A stretch of DNA of 64,000 nucleotides. Source: Ceratothoa steindachneri (Eukaryota; Arthropoda; Malacostraca; Isopoda; Cymothoidae). The translations under genes were made by a program, and so were the position numbers. Position 1 is the stretch's first letter. The number at the start of each line of letters is the position of its first letter. Below the pieces are notes generated by a model. The model saw only the letters and a list, made by a program, of their open reading frames with translations, made no database searches and was not told the DNA's origin. Where the stretch lies: positions 87,698,508 through 87,762,507 of the forward strand of contig OZ018333.1 of assembly GCA_963969495.1 (NCBI GenBank), written 5' to 3'. Shown here piece after piece: positions 12,600 through 23,512 of the stretch.

Positions 12600-13410
12600 A
12601 GGGGAGATATGATTGAGCTTTTTAAAATCTTTTCTGGGATGGATAAATTGGATTTCAGCAAGTTATTTGAGTTAGAAGGTAGTAATAGAACTAGAGGCCA
12701 CCACTTAAAGATTAAAAAACAGAGGTGCAGACTGGATGTTAGAAAATATTTTTTCACTAACAGAGTGGTGGATTATTGGAATAGTTTGCCACCTGAGACT
12801 GTAGACAGCCCAAACTTGAATGTTTTCAAGCGCAGATTAGATGATTATATTGGGATGGAGGGTTAATTTCTTACTTTTTGGTATGTGGATATGTTTCTTG
12901 ACTCATTCCTGTGGATGCAGTTTCTTTTTATTGTATATTTTGGGGGACTTTGATTTTGTATTTGACAGACTCCTATGGAGACTTTAAATTATATATTGTA
13001 GATGCATGGTTGGACATTCTTATGGATTGTTAAATTGTATATTGTAGATGCATGATCTGACAAAATCCTAGGGATGCATTATATAAGTGGGATTTGATGG
13101 ATACCGATGACCTTTGATAGGCCCTTGTGGCTTTTGTCATCCGTGAAATTATGTTATGTTATGTTATGTTAACTCGTATTCAGGTCACTCTACTTTATTG
13201 CAGCTACTGAGTTCACCTGAATTGGAACTCCATATAGAAAATTAACATGCCTAATGGCTCCTTAACTTTACTCTAATTGGAAGTGGTCTGTTCCATCATT
13301 AGGCTATATGCGCCTTGGTTAGTTACACATTAAGTTTGTTTCACGTGGGACTCTGCACTAACTGATGGTTGTACCAGACTCATTTTCCTCTCTCCCCAAC
13401 TTTATTTTAG

Positions 13411-13594
13411 AAGACAGCAAAGCCAAATAAATATATTGAAGCTTTTGAAGAGTCTGGTATATGAAAGAAGTGTATCTACCAGAAACCTTAAGTCACTATA
13501 TAAAACATCCAGATAGATCTCTCTAAACAAACTGGAAGTAATTATGAATAATGAAAAGAATTTATTGGATGATGAAACATTAGATAATAAAAGG
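13411..13594 (+). CDS. C2H2 zinc-finger gene, first coding exon (coding 13544-13594)
   Basis: A pyrimidine-rich tract and acceptor (CCCCAACTTTATTTTAG, ending 13410) open an exon whose upstream part has stops in the coding frame and would be 5' leader. The ATG at 13544 starts a 17-codon segment (MNNEKNLLDDETLDNKR), followed by a consensus donor GTAAGT at 13595. The phase is 0, as for every later exon of this gene, which is the main reason to link it. There is no transcript evidence, and with so few codons it could be coincidental. Its non-repetitive setting between a CR1 tail and another LINE fragment is consistent with host sequence. Confidence 0.5.
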
Positions 13595-13689
13595 GTAAGT
13601 TAGCAATGCTAATTATCTATTCCCCAGTTTTATGAGTTTAGTTATCCTTATTGTGAAATGTGATTTTCTCTTTAGTATTGCTGTTTGTT

Positions 13690-14125
13690 CTGCCATCAAT
13701 TGAACATAAGAACATAAGAAAAGAAGGAGACTGCAAAAGACCATTCATGGCCTACACTTGGCAGCTCCTGTTCCAGTCAACACACAAAAGATTTCTTACC
13801 AGAGAAAAGTCATCAACATTGTCACCCTTTACAGGAGTTCGTCAGATCTAATCTACAATATACATAAAATGCATCCAGAGGATTATGTCCATTCATGCAA
13901 CCGCAAAATATAATCTCCCCACTCCTTAGAAAAATATATACATATGTACATAAAAAAAAAAAGTCAGTCCCATCTAGCAGCTTCATCCATATATTTATCT
14001 AATCTATTCTTAAAACTACCCAGAGAGGAGGCTTCTATCACATGTCTAGTGAGCCTATTCCATTCATCTACCACACGATTTGTAAACCAATTCCTCCCAA
14101 TCTCCTTCCTAAATTGACTCCACCA
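13690..14125 (-). mobile_element. CR1-like LINE 3' fragment, second CR1 family
   Basis: On the minus strand 13975-14125 reads FRKEIGRNWFTNRVVDEWN, then SLGSFKNRLDKYMDEAARWD and a stop, the C-terminus of a CR1 ORF2 different from the one upstream. The 3' UTR continues to about 13690, ending in repeats of CTTATGTT. It lies in the first long intron of the zinc-finger gene. Confidence 0.7.
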
Positions 14126-14697
14126 ATTGCCCTAAATGATTTGAATAATTAATGAACTAGGAAAACTTGAAGGGCTAATGCCTAATTTAGTTTTATTAAT
14201 GCTTCATTTAGAATTAAAAATGTTGAATGTGGACCACTCAATGAGGTACACTGTGTAGCTTGTTGCACTTGGTACCTGGAGTAGTTGCCTCTTGTGCCAG
14301 CCTATGTGCAAATACGGAAGGCTCCATTCACTGGGTTCACTTGAAGCTGGTTTGCTTCCTCTTGCTCTTTCTCAGCATCTTTTTTTTTTCTATCCCTTCA
14401 ACCCTTTCTCTAATAGAACTGAAACCTGGAGGACCAACACACCCTACTGGGTTGAGTAAGTCCCTGTTAGGTTGCTAATATCTATACTGTTACACATATC
14501 CAGATGAACTGCATATCCTTGTGGCCTGACTGAAAATAGGGAAGGCCCCATTACTGGGGTGACTTGAACTCTTTGATGAGAGAGGGTGAAGTTGCAAGAA
14601 GATGGATGTGTAGCATGTGGCAAAACCACCTGTTACCACTGAAATCTGAAGTAAAACATATTCTACTATTGCCAATGTGCTGCAGAGTGGTACTTTT
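14126..14697. other. Intronic stretch with no recognised gene
   Basis: No coding segment can be supported. Two similar stretches (around 14290-14350 and 14510-14575, sharing GCAAATACGGAAGGCTCCAT-like text) suggest an old duplicated repeat. Confidence 0.4.
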
Positions 14698-14768
14698 TGC
14701 AGACTTGTGCATCACTACCCAAGAACAGTTTCATTTTCCTGCCTCAATCTCTCACTGTGCTCTCTGAA
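14698..14768 (+). mobile_element. Short F1 endonuclease scrap
   Basis: About 70 bases (GTGCATCACTACCCAAGAAC, then TTTCATTTTCCTGCCTC and TGTGCTCTCTGAA) match the F1 endonuclease segment encoding HHCPRTASFSCLELSLCSPD (copy D near 34380-34440). It is too short for more to be said. Confidence 0.55.
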
Positions 14769-14776
14769 GAGTGTGA

Positions 14777-15990
14777 ATGTGTATAAAGCTCCTCAATCAT
14801 GTTATGAAAGTTATGGAGCATGTTCTACAAGAAATGATTAGGGAAAGAATAAACTTTGATGATATGCAGTTTGGGTTCAAGTCTGGAAAAGGAACCGTGG
14901 ATGCTATATTTATAGTTAGACAGCTCCAGGAGAAGTCCATTGCTATGAAAAGAGCATTGTATTATATTTTTGTTAACCTGGAAAAGGCTTTTGATAGGGC
15001 ATCAAGAGATGTGGTAAGGTGGGCAATGAGAAAATTTAGGGATCGAGTGGTTGGTTAAGGTGATCGTGGATATGTACGAAGGTTTGACATCCCAGGTGAG
15101 GGTAAATGGAGATTTGAGTGATGACTTCTCTTGGAACGTTGGTGTGCTCAGGGATCCGTTTTGAGTCCCTTGCTCTTTGTTATGGTCCTGGAAGTGTTGT
15201 CACAGTATTTTATAACAGGATTGCCATTTGAGTTGTATGCTGATTGCCGAGGATGAGAGGATGGCACTTGAGAAGTTCAGGTTGTGGAGGGAAGGGATGA
15301 ATTCCATTGGGCTGAGAGTGAATTTGGATAAAACAAAATGATGATTTCAAGAATGGGTGGTGGTAATGACATCATTGAGGGTATGTGTCCATGTGCAGTC
15401 TGTCACAGAGGGGTAGGGAATATTTCTATCTTGTATAGGATGTGGTTTGTGGATGCATAAAAGATGTAGTGGTATCAGAGGTAGGCTGCAGAAGGATGAA
15501 GAGTTTCAGTCCACTGTGTGTAGATGAGAGGAGACAGGAGAGGATCGTATTTGATGGTGTGTTGCTTGAATGTGTAAATGAGTTCAGCTATCTGGGAGAT
15601 ATGATCAATGCAAGTGGAGCTGCTGGGGCGAGTTCTGTGGCAATGGTTAGAAGTGGTTGTAAAATGTTTAGAGAGCTGCTTCTTCTCTTGACGCTGAGGA
15701 GTTTTTCCTCTGAGCTAAAGGACATCTCTACACTGCCTGCGTATGAAGTGAAATGTTATATGGCAGCGAAACTTGGACTGTGAAGGAAGAGGACATCCAG
15801 AGGCTCAAGCGTATTTGGATGAGAATGGTGAGATCGATGTGTGGAGCATTTCTGAAATTTGAGGCCTGGAGGTGATACAGTTGCGAACTATGCATTAGTG
15901 AGACATTGAGAAGAGGCAGACTGAGGGGGTTCGGTCATGTGGAGAGGATGAAGGATAATAATTGGGTGGGGGGTGTTAGGGGTTAGGATG
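14777..15990 (+). pseudogene. RTE-like non-LTR reverse transcriptase remnant
   Basis: The text reads as an RT: FDDMQFGFKSGKGTVDAIF, IVRQLQEKS and motif A NLEKAFDRASRDVVRWAM (14777-15058), then AQGSVLSPLLFVMVLEVLS (about 15145), a cut motif C (ELYAD, about 15230) and GLRVNLDKTK. A cysteine pair set CAVCHRGVGN (about 15395) follows, then YLGDMINASGAAG (about 15590), and finally WMRMVRSMCGAF and RRGRLRGFGHVERM (about 15815-15950). This order is familiar from RTE-type LINEs of marine invertebrates; the clade name is my recollection only. Frameshifts and stops are many. It is an intronic relic with no endonuclease visible. Confidence 0.65.
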
Positions 15991-16039
15991 TTGGAGATGA
16001 TGATGATAATCAATACCTATGCAAGACTCAATATGCCAA

Positions 16040-16620
16040 CATTATAGAATGTGGATCAGGCAAGAGGATGCATGATTTACACCTCGCATGATATCTTTAT
16101 TTTTCTATTTGCTATAAATAGCTCCCTTCAGTCAGTGGCAATGGACCTAACTTTGAATAGGAGGTATACTGTTACTCTGCAGCCAACTTCAAAGAGGGGG
16201 GGTGACTTCTGCCATGTCATAGCATGGTTGCTCACACTTTTGTCCCTCCTAGGTGATCTAAAACGGTAGATGCATGAATATTTCTCATGGGTCAGGGTCT
16301 TTCTGACCTGGTCAAGAACATAGAGATAGGTGTGCTAAATGTGGATGAGTTTACACTTCATTTTCTGTTTAGCACTTCTATTTCCTTCCTTGATCTGTCT
16401 CTGTGCTGCCCAGATGCACAGTCTGATTTTGGATATGATTATCATTTTTTTAGCTACTGCCGCTTGAGAAACTGCTTCAGTGGGGCTTGGAGCGACGGTG
16501 CCATCAGCATTTCAAGAAATAATTGATTTCTTTTTTTCCAGTCTAGGCACTTCATTGTTGTAGGCTGAACTACTATTCCTATGATGTCTGGCTGTATTGT
16601 ATGCTGTCTGCTTCATTGAT
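16040..16620 (+). mobile_element. Old F1 fragment, endonuclease region (left part)
   Basis: Degraded F1 ORF2 text: IEIGVLNVDEFTLHF, then SFLDLSLCCPDAQSDF (16320-16430), equivalent to the endonuclease of the other F1 copies, running up to the CTACTATTCCT..GATGTCTGGC segment (about 16565-16600). It stops at the left end of the DNA transposon at 16625 and resumes at about 18950. Confidence 0.75.
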
Positions 16621-16624
16621 AATT

Positions 16625-18935
16625 CACTGGCCAACAAAAAAAAGTTTTTTTCTCATGGTTCTGGATCAAAATAGTCTGATTCTAGGGTAATTGTATGTGC
16701 TGAATTCAATAATAACATTCATATAGCTGTATCAGACTCGTTTTCCAGAAATAGCATATCTATATATTTGGTGCCCCATGTTATTCATACACTAATTTAT
16801 ATGTTCATTGGTTCCATGCATGCAATAATCTTTTCCTTATTTGTGCCTTTTTGTTTGTTTCAGATTGATGGTTCGTGATAGTGCATATCTCCAACTGCCT
16901 AGTTTCTAATTACTCTGAACTTAAAACATAGAATGTGGCAAATGTGTTAACGATGCTGATCGTTTTTGTTACATATGTGGTGCCTTCACTCCTGGTAGCC
17001 TCAAGAAACCAATCACAAAAGCTGTTTGACTGAATTACAAAAGTTACTTCAAATGTCCTTTGGGTGACCAAGACAAGAAATGGACACCTCATATAGCTTA
17101 CAAGTCTTGTGTCCACCACCTGAGTGAGTGGATGTGTGGTAAGCAAAGCTCAGGAATGCCTTTTGATGTACCAATGATATGGCATGAACCCAAAGACCAC
17201 AGCAGTGACTGCTACTTCTGTCTTACAAACATCAAGGGAATAACCATCAAAACACGAGGCAGGGTGCAGTACTCTAATATTGCTTCTGCAATCCGACCAA
17301 TTTCACACATCGCTGAATTCCCAGTCCCAAATCCACTGACTGAACAAGAATTGATGAGTGGTTCCAATTCTAAATATACCTCAAGAAGCACTTCATGATT
17401 TCATCACAGACCTAGACTTGTCTAAAGAAAAGGTTGAAGTTCTGGGATCCAGACTAAAGCAGCGTAACCTGCTGGAAGCTGGAGTGCGTATATCACTACA
17501 GCTCATTGCCAACATAAGAGAGCTATCTGCATTTTTCAAGATAGCAAACAACATTTGTTACTGTGAGGATGCAGTATCTCTCATGCAACAATTCTGCAAG
17601 TCTGAACCATACAAGTCAGATGATTGGAGGCTGTTTATACACTCTGGAAAAGACTCTCTCAAATCTGTTCTTTTACACTGGGAATCAGCTTCCAACTATC
17701 CCAATAGCACATGCAGCAAAGATGGCTGAGAGCTATGAAACCATGAAGATTTTGTTAGCCACCATGGAGTAGGAGAAACACAAGTGGAAGATATGTGGGG
17801 ATCTCAAAGTCATTTGTTTACTAGTGTGCCTTCAGAGTGGCTACACAAAGCACATGTGCTTTTTCTGTTTGTGGGACTGCAGAGCTGATGCAGAGCACCA
17901 TGTGAGAAAGGAATGGCCAACAAGACCAAGAGATGCGCCTAGAAGGTTCAACTGTGTTCACAATCCTCTTGTAGATCCAGAAAAGATATTTTTGCCTTTA
18001 CTGCATCTAAAGCTCGGTTTGGCTAAAAATTTCATCAAGGCTATGAATCAATCTGGTGCGGGTTTCGATACTTATGCCAGAAATTAGGTGGTGTGGTTTC
18101 CGAAGCTAAGTTGAAAGCAGGTGTCTTGAATGGATTTGTGTACTAGTTTATGATAGCGAATTCACCAAGACCTTGGACCCACTGGAGAAAAACTCATGGG
18201 AATCATTTGTCAATGTGTCAAAGCTTTTTCTTGGAAACTATCGCGCTGACAACTACAAAGAAATCATTACAACCATGCTGCGGAATGATCATGCATTGGG
18301 AGCAAGGATATCTTTGAAATTGCATTTTTTTTTCACTCTCATACTTATTTTTGCCAAGAAAAACTGGAAACAATAGTGATAAGTACAGTGAAAGATTTCC
18401 TCAAGACATCGCCATAATAGAGAGCAGATATCATGGACAATTCAGTCTTAATATGATGGGCGACTATTCCTGGATGCTGCAATGAGAAGAGAGAGAGCTG
18501 TACAAATGAAAGGGCAAAGTTCAGAAGCATGTTTAGAACTTTATATTTTATCAATTATAAAGGATTTGAACTTATGCTTTCTGGCTCAATTTCTTATGAG
18601 CTTATCTGTGATGTGTTTAATGTCGTTTTCATATTTACTATTTTTCTTACTGTTTAAGAAAGTAGATCTGATAGTAGAATAAAACACCTAAATCATACTC
18701 AACAATGTGAAATTAGTCATCTAAACACAGTCACATAAGAGACAAGTTGGTCTGTTTGGGGTTAAATATCTGTTGCATGACATGTGATGTAATTTAGAAT
18801 ATTTATACCTATTGTTTTTTTTTTATAAAACCTAGTCTTATAGAACAAAACTAATATCAGATTCAAATTCAGTAATATAAAATTAGTTGTGTGAGCATAA
18901 TCTCATATGTGAACCATTTTGGATGTTGACCAGTG
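16625..18935 (+). mobile_element. Unclassified DNA transposon with CACTGGYCAACA inverted ends
   Basis: The left end CACTGGCCAACA (16625-16636) and the right end TGTTGACCAGTG (18924-18935) are inverted copies with one mismatch in 12 bases. TAAT occurs just outside both ends (16620-16623 and 18936-18939), offset by one base on the left. F1 endonuclease sequence on the left resumes on the right at about 18950 (CATGCAATATAAGTGCTGCC corresponds to CATGCGCTATAAGCGCCGCC in other F1 copies), which independently marks the insert. It carries one cysteine-rich pseudogene. I cannot name the superfamily. Confidence 0.7.
16920..18545 (+). pseudogene. Cysteine-rich transposon protein of a widespread, unnamed arthropod family
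   Basis: Intronless text over several frames, about 540 residues. Landmarks in order: CGKCVNDADRFCYICGAFTP (about 16932), GDQDKKWTPHIAYKSCV (about 17062), WHEPKDHSSDCYFCLTNIKG (about 17180), EVLGSRLKQRNLL, DDWRLFIHSGKDSLKSVL (about 17620), IAHAAKMAESYETMKILL (about 17704), an in-frame TAG at about 17770, WKICGDLKVI, GYTKHMCFFCLWDCRAD (about 17840), LPLLHLKLGLAKNFIKAMN (about 17993) and ERFPQDIAIIESRYHGQFS (about 18388). I recall many uncharacterised, high-copy arthropod proteins with these blocks. The terminal repeats around it suggest a transposase, but no catalytic triad is proven here. Frameshifts occur near 17350, 17560-17690 and 18090. Confidence 0.65.
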
Positions 18936-18939
18936 TAAT

Positions 18940-19045
18940 CAACCAGCGATACACCATGCAATATAAGTGCTGCCAGAACAGTTTCATCATCTGTAAATTT
19001 TATCAGATATAGCTAGGTTCCACTATTTCTCAAATAATAATAATA
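18940..19045 (+). mobile_element. Old F1 fragment, continuation after the DNA transposon
   Basis: The text from CATGCAATATAAGTGCTGCC (about 18956) to AGATATAGCTAGGTTCC (about 19020) corresponds to the F1 segment encoding YMRYKRRPNDF and ARFRYIS, that is, the stretch after the endonuclease. About 35-40 bases expected between the two halves are missing or unrecognisable. Confidence 0.65.
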
Positions 19046-19129
19046 AGTATTTATAATGCACCCTTCAGGGCTGTCTCAAGGCTTCGTTGATCAAAATGGG
19101 ATTGAATATGTGAAAAAAAAAGGGTCAGC

Positions 19130-21245
19130 ATGCCCAATGATGATAACTTATAAAAAACAAAATCTCTCACCATTTCCCCTTTAAGAACTACAGAGCTGCC
19201 CTCAGGCAGCTCCACATTGAAAATGGAGGTTCCCTCTCTCTGTGGTTTACCAGGGGACCCTCCATAACTCTTCAACCTGAGAGGAGGCTTGCTCCTCTCC
19301 AGTGCCTATGGGTGTAGGGGGCTTCCCTTCACTCCTTTCCTTGGGGACACCATGTGACTCAGGCTCAAATCTGGCAGTCCCGCCTTTGCTTTCACAAGGG
19401 ACTGCCAGGAAAGCCAGCAGGCAGCCCATAAGCGGCCGCTTCCCGTTGAAGTGGCTCGGTATGGCAAATTCCCTTAAGGGAGAGAGGGAAGAAAGGGCCC
19501 ATCGGCCACTTCTCTTTAAAGACATGCTTACCCGAATATTGAATCTAGTCCCCCCAAATAACATGAACGAGACTGACATGACTTGTGATCTCATGGGGAC
19601 GCAGAATGGCCAAATGGAGGCCCATCCTGAGATAGACATGCTCCCTGACACAGCCCAGCCTCAGAAGGTGGGGCCTTCCATGGGGGCAGATTTGGGCTTG
19701 GCATCAAACACCGAGCCCGAGTTTGCTTCTGTGCAGGGCCCTCGCCAGAAGGGTCCGGCTGCTAAGACAGCACAAGAAAGGGAGGGATCTCCTCCTCCGG
19801 CCGGTGCCCCTACGACTGCTAGAACCTTCACCATCTCGGGGAAGGACCTTGCAGAGGCCGGCCCATCTGGCCTGGCGGCTTCTGCTGGGGAAGGGGAGAA
19901 GCGGGTCCATTCCCCTCCTTCCTTTCCGAAAAAGAAAAGGACTAATAAAAAAAAGACTAGGCTCATCTCCCACCACGGGGGCCGCGGGGACGCACGAGGC
20001 CGCTACCATCCTTGAACGCGACCAAGCCAAGATCGGCACGTCCGGCCCCGGTGCTCGCCAGGGCGTGGCATCCCCAAATAATACCAAAAGTGCGCAGAGC
20101 GGAGCTTCGATTACGTCGGGGCCCCTCATTCAGAGATTGCCTGGCGTTTTCAAGCCCGCTGGCTTCAAACGCTTCTTAGTTAATCGCTCCACTGATGGCA
20201 GCATGTTGTCCAAAGGCAACATGATTCATCAGAAGAGAGCTTTAGCTGGTATGATTGGTAGAGAGCCGAAGGTGACCCGTTTCTCGGACGGGAGCCTTCT
20301 GGCGAATGTGGTGACCCCTCCGAGGCAGCCAAGATTAGTGTTCTTCAGACACTTGATGGCACCCCGGTGAGTGTGACGCCGCACTCTACCATGAACTTTG
20401 TGAAAGGAGTAGTTTATGCGAGGGAACTCGTGGACTACTCCATAGAAGATATCACTCTAGAGCTCACTGACCATGGGGCGGTCAAGGTCCGGCGTGTGAT
20501 GAGAAAACAGGGAGGGGCCTCGAGACCGCGTGAAGGTATTCATGCCACTGCCGCGGCGGCGCTATTACGGTCACCGCTTCGGCCATACGATTCGCTCATG
20601 TAGATGTGCAAAGTTGGGGCCCCCTAAGTCTGTGTAAATTGCTCCAAAGCCACAGATGATAAGTTCAAATCGTGTGTGGCCAAGTGTGTCAATTGCAGAG
20701 AGCCGCACCCCGCTTCTTCGAAGCACTGTCATGCATATCTCCTTGAGAAAGAAATCCTGGCCGTTCATGCCCAGGATAGTCTCATTCCGCGAAGCGAAGG
20801 ACTTGGTCCTGGCGCGCCCGGCTCTGCCTGTGATGTCTTAGCCTAAATGCTAAAATATACACCCTCTGCTCCTGACCCATCCAGGCCAACGAGTACGGTT
20901 GTTTCCGCACCCTATCGGAGCCCTTCTGCGGGTTTTACTTAACCTGGGAGCTCCCCTGGTAAAGCTAGTGGCACAAAGGGTTCACACCCATCCCAGGCTA
21001 AAACCAGAACTCCCCACCTCCCTGACCCCAGCGTGACCGTTTACCGTAAAGCGAAACGGCCACGCGCCTCCAGCGGGTCGTTAGCTCACAGGAGGCATCA
21101 CCCCTGAAGTTGGTCGCCAGGCAACCTTCCAGGATTCCTAAAGCTGCCCCAGAAAGGAGGAAAGCAACAAATCAGCTTCGGCTCCTTCGCCACGCCTAGT
21201 GGTGGCTGTGTGGCTCGAAGACGTTGCCTCCGAAGCCGCAATGCC
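19130..21245 (+). pseudogene. F1-B ORF1: gag-like protein
   Basis: It follows the order seen in copies A, D and E. The N-terminal region is rich in Pro/Ser/Gly. A lysine-rich patch (FPKKKRTNKKKTR, about 19926-19965) could act in nuclear entry or RNA binding. The conserved block HSTMNFVKGVVYARELVDYS lies at about 20382-20440, followed by remnants of the zinc knuckles with several cysteines mutated or shifted, then a Ser/Pro-rich tail. Frame breaks occur near 20010, 20340 and 20530. The 19302-20015 frame is a long uninterrupted piece of the N-terminal half. Confidence 0.75.
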
Positions 21246-23251
21246 TTTTTTATTGACAGTGGAGGCCATTTGTGTTCTACGCAGTGTGGCCTCCGCAAGT
21301 TCCATTCCACGTTGGATGCTCTGCGAGGCCTTCCTTCGTAGACAGCACTTCGCCACGGTGTTTTTCGATCTGGAGAAGGCTTATGATACCCCATGTCGAT
21401 ACGGTATCATGGAGACCCTCCACACGATGGGGGCAAGGGGACGCTCCCGGTCTTTATATCTGAATTTTTGCGAGATCGCCGATTCCGCTTACGGGTGGGG
21501 GAGAGCCCTCTCCGGCCTAATGGAGCAGAAATAGTGTGTCCCGCAGGGAAATGTCCTCAGCGTTACACTCTTTGCCTTGAGCATCAATGGTTTTACCCTG
21601 GTGTTGCCAGAAGATGTTCTTGCTACGCTTTACGTGGACGACCTTTCGATCTCTTTTGGCGCGGCCCAGATGCCAACTCTGGAGCGTCGACTCCAACAGG
21701 CATTGAACTACTTCTCTCGCTATGCCGAAGCGCAAAGTATTCGGTTTTCTTTGGCCAAGAATAAGGTGGTGCACTTCTGCTGCCATCCACGGCTCCACCC
21801 CGACCCAGATTTGTTTCTTAATGGGGTGCGCCTCGAAGTGGTTGAATCGCACCGTTTCCTTTGTCTTGTATTTGACCGACGCCTCACCTGGGAGGCTCAT
21901 ATTCGCAGCCTTAGGGGCGCTGATAGGGCTACTGCCTTACTTTTTTATCGATCCTTTGTTCGTTCAAGCTCGACTACGGATGTGAGCTTTATGCATCCGC
22001 AGCCGAGCGTGTATTCTGGAAGGTGGACTCGATCCACCACACCGGCCTTCGCTTGGCGACCGGTGCCTTCCGCACTTCTCATATTGAGAGCCTACTTGTC
22101 GATGCTGGAGAGATGTTATTATATATGCGCCTTGCACAGTGTATTACTCACATGTACGCACGAACGCAGCGTTCTCTTTGTCGCCAACGGCTCTCAAAGC
22201 TTCCACAGCTGATCTCGACGGTGCCTATGCTGCCGAGAGACGCAAGTCATACCCTAAGACCTTTGGGTTTAGGGCTAGGAAACTGCTTCGATAGCTAACA
22301 ATATATCTGTCAGGCCGTTGGTGCCCCTGGTTCTGCCCAGAACGCCACCCTGGAGGGTACCACCGTTGGCTATTTGTCGCCACGCCTCTGCTCCCAAAGT
22401 TTGTACAGCGCCTGGAGTATTGCGTTCGGCCTTTTTGTCACGCTAGAACCATGCCAGTGTATACGGATGGCTTCAAGTCCGAAGAGGGGGTCGGTTTCCA
22501 CACCGTATCCTCTCTATTTGAAGCCAGCGGGGCTCTGCCAGGCACTGCGTCTGTCTTTACGGCTTAGTTGGTGGCAATACACCACTAGGTACGGGAGATT
22601 ATGCGACGTGCCCGGTTCGGAGACCGGATCGTGATTTATAGTGACTTACAAAGCGCCCTGAGTGCTCTCGGGTCATTGGAATCTCCACACTCTCTGATTC
22701 GCGATATCCGTGATGCCACCGTTTTAGTGAACCGGGTAGATTTTGAGATTATCTTCTGCTGGGTTCCTGGACATGTAGGAATTGTGTGGAATGAGCGCGC
22801 CAAAGAGTCCGCGAGGATCGTCGACCTGACCAGCGTTTCGCTCTTCCACACACACAGACTACATGGCAAGAATACGGGCAGCTCTTCTGACTTTTGGCAA
22901 AGAAGATGGGAGACGGTCCAGGGGAACTTAAAGTTGCGTGCCATTGCACCGTGACTGTTCCCATGGACCTATCCCCCAATACCGCGCAGGCTTCAGGTCG
23001 CTTTCTGTCATCTCCGAATCGGACATATTCATGTGACGCTTCGCCTTTTAATGGAGCGCTCGCCTGCGCCCTATTGTGACGCCTGCTTCGTCCCCCAGAC
23101 TGTTCAACACATTCTTATTGAATGTCCCAGTCTGGGTGATCTTCATGCACATTACCTGTCCCGGTACCCGGATGGGTGGGGTCGCGACTGCCTGTCCCTT
23201 GTACTCGGGATGGCTTCGTGCACACCGACCTGTGGACTTCTAGACTTTTAG
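21246..23251 (+). pseudogene. F1-B ORF2 remnant: RT, RNase H, C-terminal cysteine region
   Basis: RT text starts at FIDSGGHLCSTQCGLRKFH and has a small deletion near 21320 that removes the RLENAV segment. Motif A FFDLEKAYDTP (about 21361), motif B PQGNVLS (about 21545) and motif C YVDDLSISF (about 21631) are all present. The thumb-like region extends to about 22290. RNase H follows, with VYTDGFKSEEGVGFHTV (about 22457), then IYSDLQSALSALGSLE (about 22638) and IIFCWVPGHVGIVWNERAK (about 22750). A CCHC-like tail C-DAC-FVPQTVQHILIEC (about 23065-23130) precedes the end at 23251. Frameshifts and a TAG at about 22566 break it. No endonuclease is present in this copy. Confidence 0.8.
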
Positions 23252-23512
23252 GGGTAGGCTGGTCTTCTCCCCTTTATTTAACTAGTTTGGTTTTTCTTTT
23301 GTTTTTTGTTATTTTAGTATGTCTCATGTTCCTTCACCTGGGGAGAGGCAGACCTCCCCCTGATTCCAGAGTTTGCTTTTTCCTTTTTTGAATTTTTTTG
23401 TATGTTTTTTTAATCTTATTTTAAAATGGCCTAGTACTAGGCAGTTTTTAATACGACGACTAATGCCCAAGTAAGCAGTCACCAGATGAGCTCTTAAAAT
23501 AAAAAAAATAAA

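Larger units (their letters stand above)
19108..23512 (+). mobile_element. F1 non-LTR retrotransposon, copy B (endonuclease deleted)
   Basis: It starts a little before the ORF1 ATG (AGGGTCAGCATGCCCAATGA), so it is truncated in the 5' UTR, and it ends in an A-rich tail (CTCTTAAAATAAAAAAAATA, about 23490-23512). Internally it jumps at about 21245 from the end of ORF1 directly to RT text TATTGACAGTGGAGGCCATT, removing the whole endonuclease. The 3' end abuts piggyBac coding sequence. Confidence 0.85.

Noticed and set aside
19661..20129. Open frames of 100-140 codons on the minus strand
   Set aside because: They are antisense shadows of F1 ORF1, which has matching protein text in copies A, D and E.
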